From Halobellus limi (GTDB lineage Archaea; Halobacteriota; Halobacteria; Halobacteriales; Haloferacaceae): 64,000 bases of DNA. The stretch lies in NCBI RefSeq assembly GCF_004799685.1, contig NZ_CP031312.1:186001-250000 (forward strand). Direction: 5' to 3'. A model generated the notes under the pieces. The model did not search any database, was not told the origin of the DNA, and was given only the letters and a program-made list of their open reading frames with translations. This document shows positions 9,499 to 17,261 of this stretch, one piece after another; the first letter of the stretch is position 1; every line of letters begins with the position of its first letter. The position numbers were made by a program, and so were the translations under genes.

Positions 9499-9667
9499 CC
9501 GCGACTACTGAACGCACCACGGTCGTCGCGACCGCTCGATTCATCCCCACTCGACATACCCTCGCAACTACCCAGTTCACGCTTACAACAACCTAGACCC
9601 CTCTAACAACCTGCACTACACCACCCACTTGGAATACTCCAACAACCTGCCTCACTCCACTCACCTG

Positions 9668-9871
9668 CACCACACCATCGTGTCCGCTGCTCCCCGCACG
9701 GAGTCGCCTTCTACGGTGCTCTTCTCATCCACTCGTCGCTATTTTCCACTCTGCCGCCACGATCCTGCCCCGACACACCACCGTGTCCGCTGTTCGACGT
9801 CGAACCCCACGATTGCTCCGGACATAGTGGTGTCCGATAGACTTCCTGACACCACTACGTCCGCTGTTTTG
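9668..9871. repeat. Second cluster of origin boxes downstream of orc
   Basis: Copies of the same box lie at 9668-9694 (+, ending GCTGCTC), 9774-9796 (+), 9816-9832 (-, half box) and 9849-9871 (+). The sequence between 9590 and 9690 also repeats CCAACAACCTGC-like units. The 9499-10054 gap has no credible gene and appears to be an origin-associated repeat field. There is no AT-rich core here comparable to 7985-8095. Confidence 0.65.
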
Positions 9872-9919
9872 TGTTCCGTCCACGTCGTCCGCTGGAGTTC
9901 GTCCGTCCACAGTATCCGC

Positions 9920-9989
9920 ACGTCCGTCCTCACTTCCACATTCGTCTTCACTTCACGCCCGTTCTCACTTCACGTCTATCCTCACTACC
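9920..9989 (+). repeat. Four tandem units of about 17 bp upstream of the phosphohexomutase gene
   Basis: Units at 9920-9937, 9938-9954, 9955-9971 and 9972-9989 share the pattern AC-NNN-CGT-YY-TCACTTC. They lie 65 bases before the start at 10055 and just before an AT-rich stretch (TCTTATAACGAAATA, 10018-10032) that is likely the promoter. Confidence 0.55.
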
Positions 9990-10054
9990 TCGGTGTGTCG
10001 GTGGCCACGATCAGGTCTCTTATAACGAAATACCTCCACGGTTGTTCTATTCAT

Positions 10055-11563
10055 ATGTTTGGGACGAGCGGCATTCGCGGACCGGTCGGAGACGTCGTCA
10101 CTGCTCGACTCGCTCTCGACGTCGGACGGGCAGTCGGTGTGGACACCGAGACGGTGGTCGTCGGGCGCGACGCTCGGAACACTGGCGACGTTCTCGCCGA
10201 CGCCGCCTCGGTCGGTCTGCGCGAGGCCGGGACCGACGTGATACGACTCGGCGTCGTCTCGACACCCACGCTGGCGAGGAGCGTCCAGTGGCTCGGGGCC
10301 GACGCCGGCGTCGGGATCACTGCCTCCCACAACCCGGCTCCGGACAACGGGATCAAACTCTGGAACCCGTCGGGACAGGCGTTCACTCCGACACAGACCG
10401 ATACGATCGAACGACGACTCTCGGGCGGCGACGTCGACGATACCGCGAGAGACGCCGACGTCGATGACCCTTCGAGAGGCGCCGACGGGAGACGATCCAA
10501 CGACGCCGACGGCAGACCCTCTACCGACGCCCACGGTGCCGCATCGACCGACGGCGTCGAGAGCGCCCCCTGGGACGCGTTCGGAACCGAACGGGTCGAA
10601 GAAACCATCGCCTCTCGACATCTCGATGGTCTCGTCGAATCCTTCTCGGACGGCGGGGCGTCACCGTTCGAGGACCTGTCGGTCGTCGTCGACCTGGGCA
10701 ACGGAACCGGCCGCGTCACCGTCGATGCACTCTACGAACTCGGGGCGACGGTGCACACGCTCGACGCCCAGCGCGACGGACGGTTCCCGGCGCGAAAGAG
10801 CGAACCGAACGCCGAAACCCTCACTGCCCTCCAGTCTGCGGTTCCCGCACTCGACGCCGACTTCGGGATCGCCCACGACGGCGACGCCGATCGGATGGTC
10901 GCCGTCTCCGGCGCGGGCGAGTACGTTCCCGGCGACCTCCTGCTCGCCGTATTCGCTCGCGACGCGGTCGAATCGAACGCCCTCGATGACCGGGACGATG
11001 GCGGTTCCAGTTCCCCCTCCTCGTCTCCCCGAATCGCCGTTCCGGTCGATACGAGTCTGGTCGTCGCCGATACGGTCTCCGACGCGGGCGGGTCGGTGGA
11101 GTACACGCCCGTCGGAGACGTCCACGTCGCGGATGCCGCGTCACAGGAGGGGTTCGTCTTCGGTGGTGAACCCTCCGGAGCGTGGATCTGGCCGGCGGAG
11201 ACGCTCGCCCCCGACGGGCAGTATGCGGCACTCCACCTCGCGGCCCTCGTGGCGCGAAACGGCTCGCTCGGAGCACTCCTCGATTCCGTCCCTGCGGGAG
11301 CGTACGTCACCCGGCGCGCGAACGTCGAAGTCGAGGACAAATCCGAGGCGATGACCGCAATCGAGCGGGCCCTCCGCGAGCGCTACGACGACATCGACAC
11401 GATCGACGGCCTCCGGGTCGACACCGGCGACGGCTGGTTCCTCGTCCGGCCCAGCGGAACCGAACCGCTCGTTCGGGTGACCGCCGAAGCGCGTGAAGAG
11501 ACCCACGCTGACGACCTCCTCGACTCCGCACTCGACGTCGTGAACGCTGAGGGCGCTTCGTGA
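10055..11563 (+). CDS. glmM: Phosphoglucosamine mutase / phosphomannomutase family enzyme
   Basis: A 502-residue alpha-D-phosphohexomutase. The N-terminus MFGTSGIRGPVGD is the family start, so the much longer upstream frame is not used. The catalytic phosphoserine motif TASHNP is at about residue 91. The metal-binding loop DGDADR and the substrate loop GGEPSG follow, and the phosphate-binding C-terminal domain ends with RPSGTEPLVRV. It interconverts hexose 1- and 6-phosphates for UDP-GlcNAc or sugar-nucleotide supply; GlmM versus ManB substrate is not decided by these motifs. Residues about 130-175 form a repetitive Asp/Ala/Arg-rich insertion, which makes it about 50 residues longer than typical. 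Confidence 0.88.
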   Translation: MFGTSGIRGPVGDVVTARLALDVGRAVGVDTETVVVGRDARNTGDVLADAASVGLREAGTDVIRLGVVSTPTLARSVQWLGADAGVGITASHNPAPDNGIKLWNPSGQAFTPTQTDTIERRLSGGDVDDTARDADVDDPSRGADGRRSNDADGRPSTDAHGAASTDGVESAPWDAFGTERVEETIASRHLDGLVESFSDGGASPFEDLSVVVDLGNGTGRVTVDALYELGATVHTLDAQRDGRFPARKSEPNAETLTALQSAVPALDADFGIAHDGDADRMVAVSGAGEYVPGDLLLAVFARDAVESNALDDRDDGGSSSPSSSPRIAVPVDTSLVVADTVSDAGGSVEYTPVGDVHVADAASQEGFVFGGEPSGAWIWPAETLAPDGQYAALHLAALVARNGSLGALLDSVPAGAYVTRRANVEVEDKSEAMTAIERALRERYDDIDTIDGLRVDTGDGWFLVRPSGTEPLVRVTAEAREETHADDLLDSALDVVNAEGAS

Positions 11564-11586
11564 CGTCGCCGACGCCGAACCGAACT

Positions 11587-11701
11587 CGCACCTGAATTGT
11601 TGTGAATGCCGACCGCACCTGAATTGTCGTGAACGCCAACGCAACTCCGAACATCCGCACTCTGAACCGCTCTCCTGCGTATTACAGCGGACACAGTGGT
11701 G
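11587..11701. repeat. 27-bp tandem repeat and a further inverted origin box
   Basis: Two 27-bp units (11587-11613 and 11614-11640, CGCACCTGAATTGT core) follow the phosphohexomutase gene. A minus-strand origin box, ACAGCGGACACAGTGG, lies at 11684-11699. With the 9.7-kb cluster, this box places the phosphohexomutase gene between origin repeats. Confidence 0.6.
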
Positions 11702-11786
11702 TGTCCGGGGCGGGACTCCAGTTCGCGACGGCAACGACGATCGGCCACTAATCTTTACCACGGCTCCCGCCGTATGCACCGTCGTA

Positions 11787-12899
11787 ATGGAGATCGATGC
11801 TGCCGTCGTCGACGAAGAGGGCGGACCGTTCACGATCGAGACCGTGGAACTGGACGACCCCCAAGCGAACGAAGTTTTGGTCCGCGTCGTCGGCGCCGGC
11901 GTCTGCCACACCGATATGATCGTCCGCGATCAGCTGTACCCGACCCCGCTCCCGGCGGTACTCGGCCACGAGGGCTCCGGCGTCGTCGAATCAGTCGGCG
12001 ACAACGTCTCCGACGTCGAACCGGGGGACAGAGTGGTCCTCAGTTTCGATTACGACGACGACTGTCACAGCTGCCACGCCGGACACCCGGCCTACTGCGA
12101 GGACTTCTTCGCGCACAACTTCGGCGGGCGCCGCCCCGAGGACGGCACGTCGCCGCTCTCGCGCGGCGACGAGGACCTCAGCGGGCGCTTCTTCGGTCAG
12201 TCCTCCTTCGCGACGCACGCCCTCGCCACCGAACGAAACGTCGTGGCCGTCGACGACGACGTCCCGCTCGAACTGCTCGGTCCGCTCGGCTGCGGCGTCC
12301 AGACCGGCGCGGGCGCGGTGATCAACACGCTCGACCCGCAGGCCGGTTCGTCGATCGCCGTCTTCGGTGCCGGTTCGGTCGGGCTCTCGGCCGTGCTCGG
12401 GGCGGACGTCAAGGGCTGCACGGACGTCGTCTCGGTGGACCTGAAAGAGAACAGGTTGGAGAAAGCCGACGAACTCGGCGCGACGGCGACCGTCAACCCC
12501 GGCGACGTCGACGACGTGGTCGAGGCCGTCCGGGAGGCCACCGGCGGCGGCGTCGACTACGCGGTCGAGTCGACGGGTGTCGCAGACGTCGCAGAGCAGG
12601 CGGTCGAGACGCTCACCCAGCGGGGCACGCTCGCCGTCGTCGGCGCGCCCGCGCTCGGCACGCGGGCCAGTTACGACGTCAACGACCTCATCCTCAACGG
12701 GCGGTCGATCACGGGCGTCGTCGAGGGAGACAGCAACCCGAAGGAGTTCATTCCGGACCTGATCGAGCTGTACCGCCAGGGGAAGTTCCCGTTCGACGAG
12801 TTCGTCACCTACTACGACTTCGAGGAGATCGAACGGGCCGTGGCCGACTCCGAGAGCGGGGACGCGATCAAGCCGATTCTGCGCGTCAGCGAGCCGTGA
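11787..12899 (+). CDS. Zinc-dependent alcohol dehydrogenase (MDR family)
   Basis: A 370-residue medium-chain dehydrogenase. Catalytic zinc ligands are seen in GVCHTD (Cys about 35) and GHEGSG. The NAD-binding motif is GAGSVG near residue 195. The structural-zinc lobe reads DDDCHSCHAGHPAYC: three of the usual four cysteines are present and the first is Asp. The protein resembles the aryl/benzyl-alcohol dehydrogenase branch. It oxidises alcohols or reduces aldehydes with NAD(H), substrate unknown. It stands alone, with an origin box upstream and tandem copies of its own last codons downstream. Confidence 0.87.
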   Translation: MEIDAAVVDEEGGPFTIETVELDDPQANEVLVRVVGAGVCHTDMIVRDQLYPTPLPAVLGHEGSGVVESVGDNVSDVEPGDRVVLSFDYDDDCHSCHAGHPAYCEDFFAHNFGGRRPEDGTSPLSRGDEDLSGRFFGQSSFATHALATERNVVAVDDDVPLELLGPLGCGVQTGAGAVINTLDPQAGSSIAVFGAGSVGLSAVLGADVKGCTDVVSVDLKENRLEKADELGATATVNPGDVDDVVEAVREATGGGVDYAVESTGVADVAEQAVETLTQRGTLAVVGAPALGTRASYDVNDLILNGRSITGVVEGDSNPKEFIPDLIELYRQGKFPFDEFVTYYDFEEIERAVADSESGDAIKPILRVSEP

Positions 12900-12960
12900 A
12901 TAGCGTCAGTGAACCGTAAAAAGCGTCAGCGGGCTGTGAAAAGCGTCAGTGAGCAGTGAA
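12881..12960 (+). repeat. Four 20-bp tandem units spanning the dehydrogenase stop codon
   Basis: The last codons and stop (GCGTCAGCGAGCCGTGAA) are repeated three more times with changes: 12881-12900, 12901-12920, 12921-12940 and 12941-12960. Read in the frame of each unit they encode VSEP-stop, VSEP-stop, VSGL-stop and VSEQ-stop, so each unit keeps a stop codon. Confidence 0.8.
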
Positions 12961-13006
12961 GAGGGAGGCGAACTGACCCGTTCTCCGCTCTGACAGCGAA
13001 AAACGT

Positions 13007-13014
13007 TTATATAC
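13007..13014 (+). promoter_or_regulatory. TATA box upstream of aCPSF1
   Basis: TTTATATA in the context ACGTTTATATACAC is a strong archaeal TATA element. It lies 135 bases before the ATG at 13149, implying a 5' leader of about 110 bases, which is unusual among the leaderless promoters here. Confidence 0.6.
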
Positions 13015-13148
13015 ACTACGGGTTAGACACAGACGAACGATTTCGTCCGTTCGGTCGGGTCGCTCCTTCGACGCCGACCCATCAACCACGACTCCGGTGG
13101 TGCGGGTCACGGATTTTGTGGCCCCTCCCAACGGCTTTCAACACATGT

Positions 13149-15068
13149 ATGAGCACTAACGACACGACGGATCCGATCGAAGCGGTCAGAGCGAAACTCG
13201 AAGACGAGATCCCCGACGACCTCGTCGTCTCCCGGGTCGCCTACGAGGGCCCCGAACTGGTCATCTACACCGAGACGCCGCGGGAGTTCGCCGAGCGCGA
13301 CGGCCTGATCCGCCGCCTCGCGAGCACGCTCCGCAAGCGGATCACGGTCCGTCCGGCGTCGGGCACCCAACTGAACCCCGCCGAGGCGAAGCCGAAAATC
13401 CTCGATCTGATCCCCGAGGAGGCCGGCATCACGAACCTCCAGTTCTACCCGGCGACCGGCGAAGTCCTCATCGAGGCCGAGAAACCCGGCCTCGTCATCG
13501 GCCGTCGCGCGAGCACTCTCCGGGAGATCACCCAGGAGGTGGGGTGGACCCCGGACGTCCTCCGGACCCCGCCGATGGAATCTTCGACCGTCGACAACGT
13601 GCGGAACTTCCTGATGCAGGAGCGGGACGACCGACGGGACTTCCTCGAACGCGTCGGCCAGCGGATCCACCGCGAACAGACCGGCGAGACCGACTGGGTC
13701 CGCGTGACCACGCTGGGTTGCTGTCGGGAGGTCGGGCGCGCGAGCTTCGTTCTCAGCACGCCCGAGACGCGGGTGCTCATCGACTGCGGCGACAAACCCG
13801 GCGCCGAGGGCGAGGTCCCGTACCTCCAGGTCCCGGAAGCGAACCCGATCGCCGACCTCGACGCCGTCGTGTTGACGCACGCGCACCTGGACCACAGCGC
13901 GCTCCTGCCGCTGCTCTTCAAGTACGGCTACGACGGCCCGGTCTACACGACCGAGCCCACCCGCGACCTGATGGGGCTGCTCCAACTCGACTACCTCGAC
14001 GTCGCCGCCAAGGAGGGTCGGACGCCGCCCTACGAGTCCGAGATGGTCCGCGAGGAGCTCAAACACACGATCACGCTGGACTACGGCGACGTCACCGACA
14101 TCGCGCCCGACATCAAGCTCACCTTCCACAACGCCGGGCACATCCTCGGCAGCGCCGTCGCGCACTTCCACATCGGCGACGGCTTCCACAACGTCGTCTT
14201 CTCCGGCGACATCCACTACGACGACACGCGCCTGTTCAACGGCGCGTCGAACGACTTCCCGCGGGTCGAATCGCTCGTGATGGAATCGACGTACGGACGT
14301 CGCGACGACTACCAGACCGACCAGGCGGACTCCGAGCGGAAGCTGATCGAACTCATTCAGGAGACCTACGACCGCGACGGGAAGGTCGTCATCCCCGCCT
14401 TCGCGGTCGGCCGCTCCCAGGAGCTGATGCTCGTCCTCGAGGAGGCGATGCGGGAGGGCAAGCTCCCGACGATGCCGATCTACCTCGACGGGATGATCCG
14501 CGAGGCGACCGCGATCCACACCGCCTACCCCGAGTTCCTCCGTGACGGACTCAGAGACCGCATCCTCCACGAGGACCAGAACCCATTCCTCGCCGAGCAG
14601 TTCCAGCAGGTCGACGGCGGCCAGGAGATGCGCGAGGAGGTCGCCGGCGGCGAGCCCTGTATCATCCTCTCGACCTCGGGGATGGTCACCGGCGGGCCGA
14701 TTATGTCGTGGCTCGAACTCCTCGGCAGCGACGAGGAGAACCAGCTCATCTTCGTCGGCTACCAGGCCCAGGGGACGCTGGGGAGACGTATCCAGAGCGG
14801 TCGACGTGAGATTCCGTTCAGCGACCGCGGCGGCCGTTCGGAGCAGCTGACGCTCCGTTTCGACGTCGAGTCCGTGAGCGGCTTCTCGGGGCACGCCGAC
14901 CGCAACGGCCTCGAAAACTTCGTCGGGACGATGAACCCCCGGCCCGAGGAGATCATCTGCGTCCACGGCGACGAGGCCTCGACGGACCAGCTCTCTTCGG
15001 GGCTCTATCAGAAGTACGACGTCCGGACGTACGCGCCGCGCAACCTCGAGACGTTCCGGTTCGACTGA
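13149..15068 (+). CDS. aCPSF1: KH-domain beta-CASP ribonuclease and transcription termination factor
   Basis: A 639-residue protein of the archaeal CPSF73-like family (aCPSF1, also called FttA). It has N-terminal KH domains (about 1-150, with the GITNLQFYPATGEVLIEAEK block), then a metallo-beta-lactamase core with HAHLDH at 244-249, a beta-CASP insert and a C-terminal HADRNGL motif. Family members cleave RNA at U-rich 3' ends and act as the general termination factor with the archaeal polymerase. The ATG at 13149 is preferred over 13116 because MSTNDTTD is a typical N-terminus. All catalytic motifs look intact. Confidence 0.94.
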   Translation: MSTNDTTDPIEAVRAKLEDEIPDDLVVSRVAYEGPELVIYTETPREFAERDGLIRRLASTLRKRITVRPASGTQLNPAEAKPKILDLIPEEAGITNLQFYPATGEVLIEAEKPGLVIGRRASTLREITQEVGWTPDVLRTPPMESSTVDNVRNFLMQERDDRRDFLERVGQRIHREQTGETDWVRVTTLGCCREVGRASFVLSTPETRVLIDCGDKPGAEGEVPYLQVPEANPIADLDAVVLTHAHLDHSALLPLLFKYGYDGPVYTTEPTRDLMGLLQLDYLDVAAKEGRTPPYESEMVREELKHTITLDYGDVTDIAPDIKLTFHNAGHILGSAVAHFHIGDGFHNVVFSGDIHYDDTRLFNGASNDFPRVESLVMESTYGRRDDYQTDQADSERKLIELIQETYDRDGKVVIPAFAVGRSQELMLVLEEAMREGKLPTMPIYLDGMIREATAIHTAYPEFLRDGLRDRILHEDQNPFLAEQFQQVDGGQEMREEVAGGEPCIILSTSGMVTGGPIMSWLELLGSDEENQLIFVGYQAQGTLGRRIQSGRREIPFSDRGGRSEQLTLRFDVESVSGFSGHADRNGLENFVGTMNPRPEEIICVHGDEASTDQLSSGLYQKYDVRTYAPRNLETFRFD

Positions 15069-15105
15069 CCCGCCCGTTGCGGTCGCTGCCGGTCGTCACT
15101 CTCGC

Positions 15106-15112
15106 AAAAAAA
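15106..15112 (-). terminator. T-tract terminator of the TrmB-like regulator gene
   Basis: Seven consecutive T on the minus strand begin 9 bases after the stop of the gene at 15121-15522. T-tracts without strong hairpins are the normal archaeal intrinsic termination signal. Confidence 0.55.
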
Positions 15113-15120
15113 TACGCGCG

Positions 15121-15522
15121 TCAGCCTTCGACGGTCAGTTCTGCGTCCGGTCGCTCGTATTTGTCCTCGAACTCTTGGATCAGCTGCCCCATCTTCGCGT
15201 ACCAGTCGTTGAGCATCCGTTGCATACTGTCGGAGATCTTCTCCGGGTCCGTCGGCGAGTAGACGTGGTAGTAGCCGCCCTGCTCGTAGTTGACCTGCTC
15301 TTTCTGGATGAATCCGGACTGCAGCAGCCGCTGGATCGAACGGTACGCCGTCGACCGTTCCCGTTCGACGATCTCGGCGACCTCGTCGACGGTGAGCGGC
15401 TCTCCGGCCCGCACCAGGACCTGGAAGCACTGCTTGTCGAGTTGCTTGAGGCCGTGGAAGCACTCCAGTAGCCCCTCGCACTCCATATCCTGCTTCAGTT
15501 GTTCGGACATCGAATCTGGCAT
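15121..15522 (-). CDS. TrmB-like winged-helix regulator of the sulfur module
   Basis: A 133-residue transcription regulator. Residues about 26-95 form a winged helix with recognition segment STAYRSIQRLLQSGFIQKE, as in haloarchaeal TrmB-type proteins. It lacks the large sugar-binding domain of classical TrmB. Three cysteines near the N-terminus (15, 21, 32) could sense persulfide or thiol state, as CstR does in bacteria; this is an inference. The start is supported by a TATA element (GATTAAAAGG complement, 15549-15558) about 28 bases upstream. It lies next to tauE on the same strand and probably controls this module. Confidence 0.78.
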   Translation of the reverse strand: MPDSMSEQLKQDMECEGLLECFHGLKQLDKQCFQVLVRAGEPLTVDEVAEIVERERSTAYRSIQRLLQSGFIQKEQVNYEQGGYYHVYSPTDPEKISDSMQRMLNDWYAKMGQLIQEFEDKYERPDAELTVEG

Positions 15523-15548
15523 CTGTTATCCGACGGTAGGAACCGTAC

Positions 15549-15582
15549 GATTAAAAGGCTTGTGTGGAGTTCGTACAATCTT
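15549..15582 (-). promoter_or_regulatory. Promoter of the TrmB-like gene with a TTGTAC element
   Basis: The minus strand reads CCTTTTAATC (TATA) about 28 bases before the start. Just upstream lies AAGATTGTACGAA, which resembles one half of the 13-bp element found before the other two transcription units of this module. Confidence 0.4.
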
Positions 15583-15612
15583 GCGCCACCGCGATCCGGG
15601 GGGAAAGGCGGG

Positions 15613-16650
15613 TCAGTCGGCGGTCGGCGACTGCCGTGCGGAGTCGCTCCGCAGTTCGACGAGGCTGCTGTAGACGACCATCCCGCTGACCAGCAGTGCC
15701 GATCCGAGGATCAGCACCAGACTGACCGTATCGAGGATGGGCATATCCAGGTAGCTGCCGACCTCACGCACCGCGACGGCGACCGATCCGCCCAGGAGCA
15801 TCAGCCCGAAGTAGACCTTGATCTCGCTCTCGTCGACGATGCTCGTCGCCGCCGATCCGAGACGGGCGCCGAGCGCGCTCCCGGCTAAGAGCGGCAGGAC
15901 GATCGAGAGGTCGACGCCGCCGTCCATCGCGTAAATGAAGCTCCCGATCCCGCCCGAGAAGACGATCTCGAACAGGTCGGTCCCGACCGCGATCGGAACG
16001 GGCACGCCGATCAGGTAGAACAGCGCGGGCATCCGGATGAACCCGCCGCCCACGCCCAGGAACCCCGACAGGAGGCCGGTCGCGAACGCGACGCCGAGGA
16101 TCATCCACAGCGAGACGCGGATCCCGCCGCGGAGTTTGATCATCGGCGGCACGTTGTACGACTGGATCTTCTTCGCGATGTCCGGGATGTCGTCGGCATC
16201 GATTTCGGCGTCGGCGTCGGCCTCGTGCTCGACGCCGCCTCCGCCGTCGCCCTTCACCGCCTCGTACGTCACGAACAGGCCGATCCCGCCGAGCAGAACC
16301 ACGTACGTGACGCTGATGATGCTCCCGGCGAGCCCGAGGCTTTCGAGGTGCAGGACGATCTCCTTCCCGACCTCGAGGCCCGCCGTGGTTCCGGCGATCA
16401 TCAGCACGCCGAGTTTGTAGTCCACCTGTCCCATATCGCGGTGTTTCAGCGTCGCGATGACGGACGTCCCGAAGACGAACGCCAGGCCGCTCCCGACGGC
16501 GACGCGGGACGGGTACCCCATCACCAAGAGCGCCGGCGTGACGAGGAACGAACCACCCATCCCGAAGAACCCGAACAGGATGCCGATGAGGAGGCCGAAC
16601 CCGACGAACAGGGCCAGGATGCCGATCCCGACTCCCATGACCTCCATCAT
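15613..16650 (-). CDS. TauE/SafE-family sulfite/organosulfonate exporter
   Basis: A 345-residue membrane permease with two repeats of the TauE fold, each beginning with a glycine-rich helix: LIGILFGFFGMGGSFLVTPAL near the N-terminus and LSGFLGVGGGFIRMPALF near residue 210. A cytosolic acidic loop (about 140-165) separates the halves. Family members export sulfite, sulfonates or related anions. Its start overlaps the stop of a 57-residue membrane protein by four bases (ATGA). The neighbouring rhodanese-persulfide hydrolase fusion suggests it exports sulfite or thiosulfate from sulfide oxidation. Confidence 0.87.
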   Translation of the reverse strand: MMEVMGVGIGILALFVGFGLLIGILFGFFGMGGSFLVTPALLVMGYPSRVAVGSGLAFVFGTSVIATLKHRDMGQVDYKLGVLMIAGTTAGLEVGKEIVLHLESLGLAGSIISVTYVVLLGGIGLFVTYEAVKGDGGGGVEHEADADAEIDADDIPDIAKKIQSYNVPPMIKLRGGIRVSLWMILGVAFATGLLSGFLGVGGGFIRMPALFYLIGVPVPIAVGTDLFEIVFSGGIGSFIYAMDGGVDLSIVLPLLAGSALGARLGSAATSIVDESEIKVYFGLMLLGGSVAVAVREVGSYLDMPILDTVSLVLILGSALLVSGMVVYSSLVELRSDSARQSPTAD

Positions 16651-16820
16651 TCGCTGGATTCCACCCCGATTAGCCGGCGGACTGTCGGTTCGAGCGCGTT
16701 CGTGAGCGCGCCGTAGCCGACGTAGAGGAGTATCGCCTCCACGAGTACGGCTCCGACGAGACTGAGCGCTTGCGTCGTTCCCGCTCCCGATGCTCCTAAC
16801 ACTGCTCCGATATCTGCCAT
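16647..16820 (-). CDS. 57-residue single-helix membrane protein coupled to tauE
   Basis: A complete ATG-to-TGA frame encoding MADIGAVLGASGAG at the start and ending RRLIGVESSE. Residues about 19-40 form one hydrophobic helix (LSLVGAVLVEAILLYVGYGA), followed by a basic segment. The stop overlaps the tauE start (ATGA), a strong sign of a translated, coupled gene. GGAG is seen 8 bases before the ATG. It may be an accessory subunit or assembly factor of the exporter. I believe short proteins like this are recurrent beside haloarchaeal tauE genes (perhaps a DUF7512-type family), but I cannot confirm that here. Confidence 0.72.
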   Translation of the reverse strand: MADIGAVLGASGAGTTQALSLVGAVLVEAILLYVGYGALTNALEPTVRRLIGVESSE

Positions 16821-17261
16821 CTGTGTTCTCCTTTCGAGTTGTGTGGTTGTGTACTTTCCATACTATTCTACTCGACTCCAGGTATCCGCTTGTACGTAAT
16901 AACGCTTTTGGGACGATAGTACAATACTATATTCGGCGCACATCGATAAGTTACGGAGAACGAATCGACCGGGACACGACCGCTGCAATCGGGACGTCGC
17001 TGCCCGATCCGCTTCCGATCGCACCCCAACTCGACGCCGCGACGCCGAACGCGCGTTCTGGACGCGGGTTGATACCGCACCGAACGACGTGGGACCGATC
17101 GAGAGACGACGCTCTCTACGCATCGTTACCCGGCTGCGCGCTCTATGCCGACTGTGGATGGAGTCGACACGCGAGTGTCGTAGATACCGGCTAGAAGTTC
17201 CGTTTCGGGCCGGTAGCGTCCGTCTGCACGGACTTTCGACCGTATCAGTGTTGTCGAACGG
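16821..17261. other. Upstream region of the small protein-tauE operon
   Basis: This 441-base gap has no credible gene. The part near 16850-16945 is AT-rich and holds the palindromic element at 16916-16930. The remainder up to the PiT-like gene stop is GC-rich with no structure that I recognise. Confidence 0.45.
16915..16930. promoter_or_regulatory. Palindromic candidate operator upstream of the tauE operon
   Basis: ATAGTACAATACTAT (16916-16930) is an inverted repeat with 6-base arms and a 3-base centre, about 95 bases before the small-protein start. The 13-mer GATAGTACAATAC (16915-16927) recurs in inverse orientation at 20056-20068, upstream of the rhodanese-metallohydrolase gene. A shared operator for the TrmB-like regulator is the simplest reading. 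Confidence 0.5.

Noticed and set aside
13107-14966. Long minus-strand open frame opposite aCPSF1
   Set aside because: It mirrors the codon pattern of the real gene, and its translation is repetitive Val/Asp/Leu-rich with no motif. The plus-strand product has full catalytic motifs.
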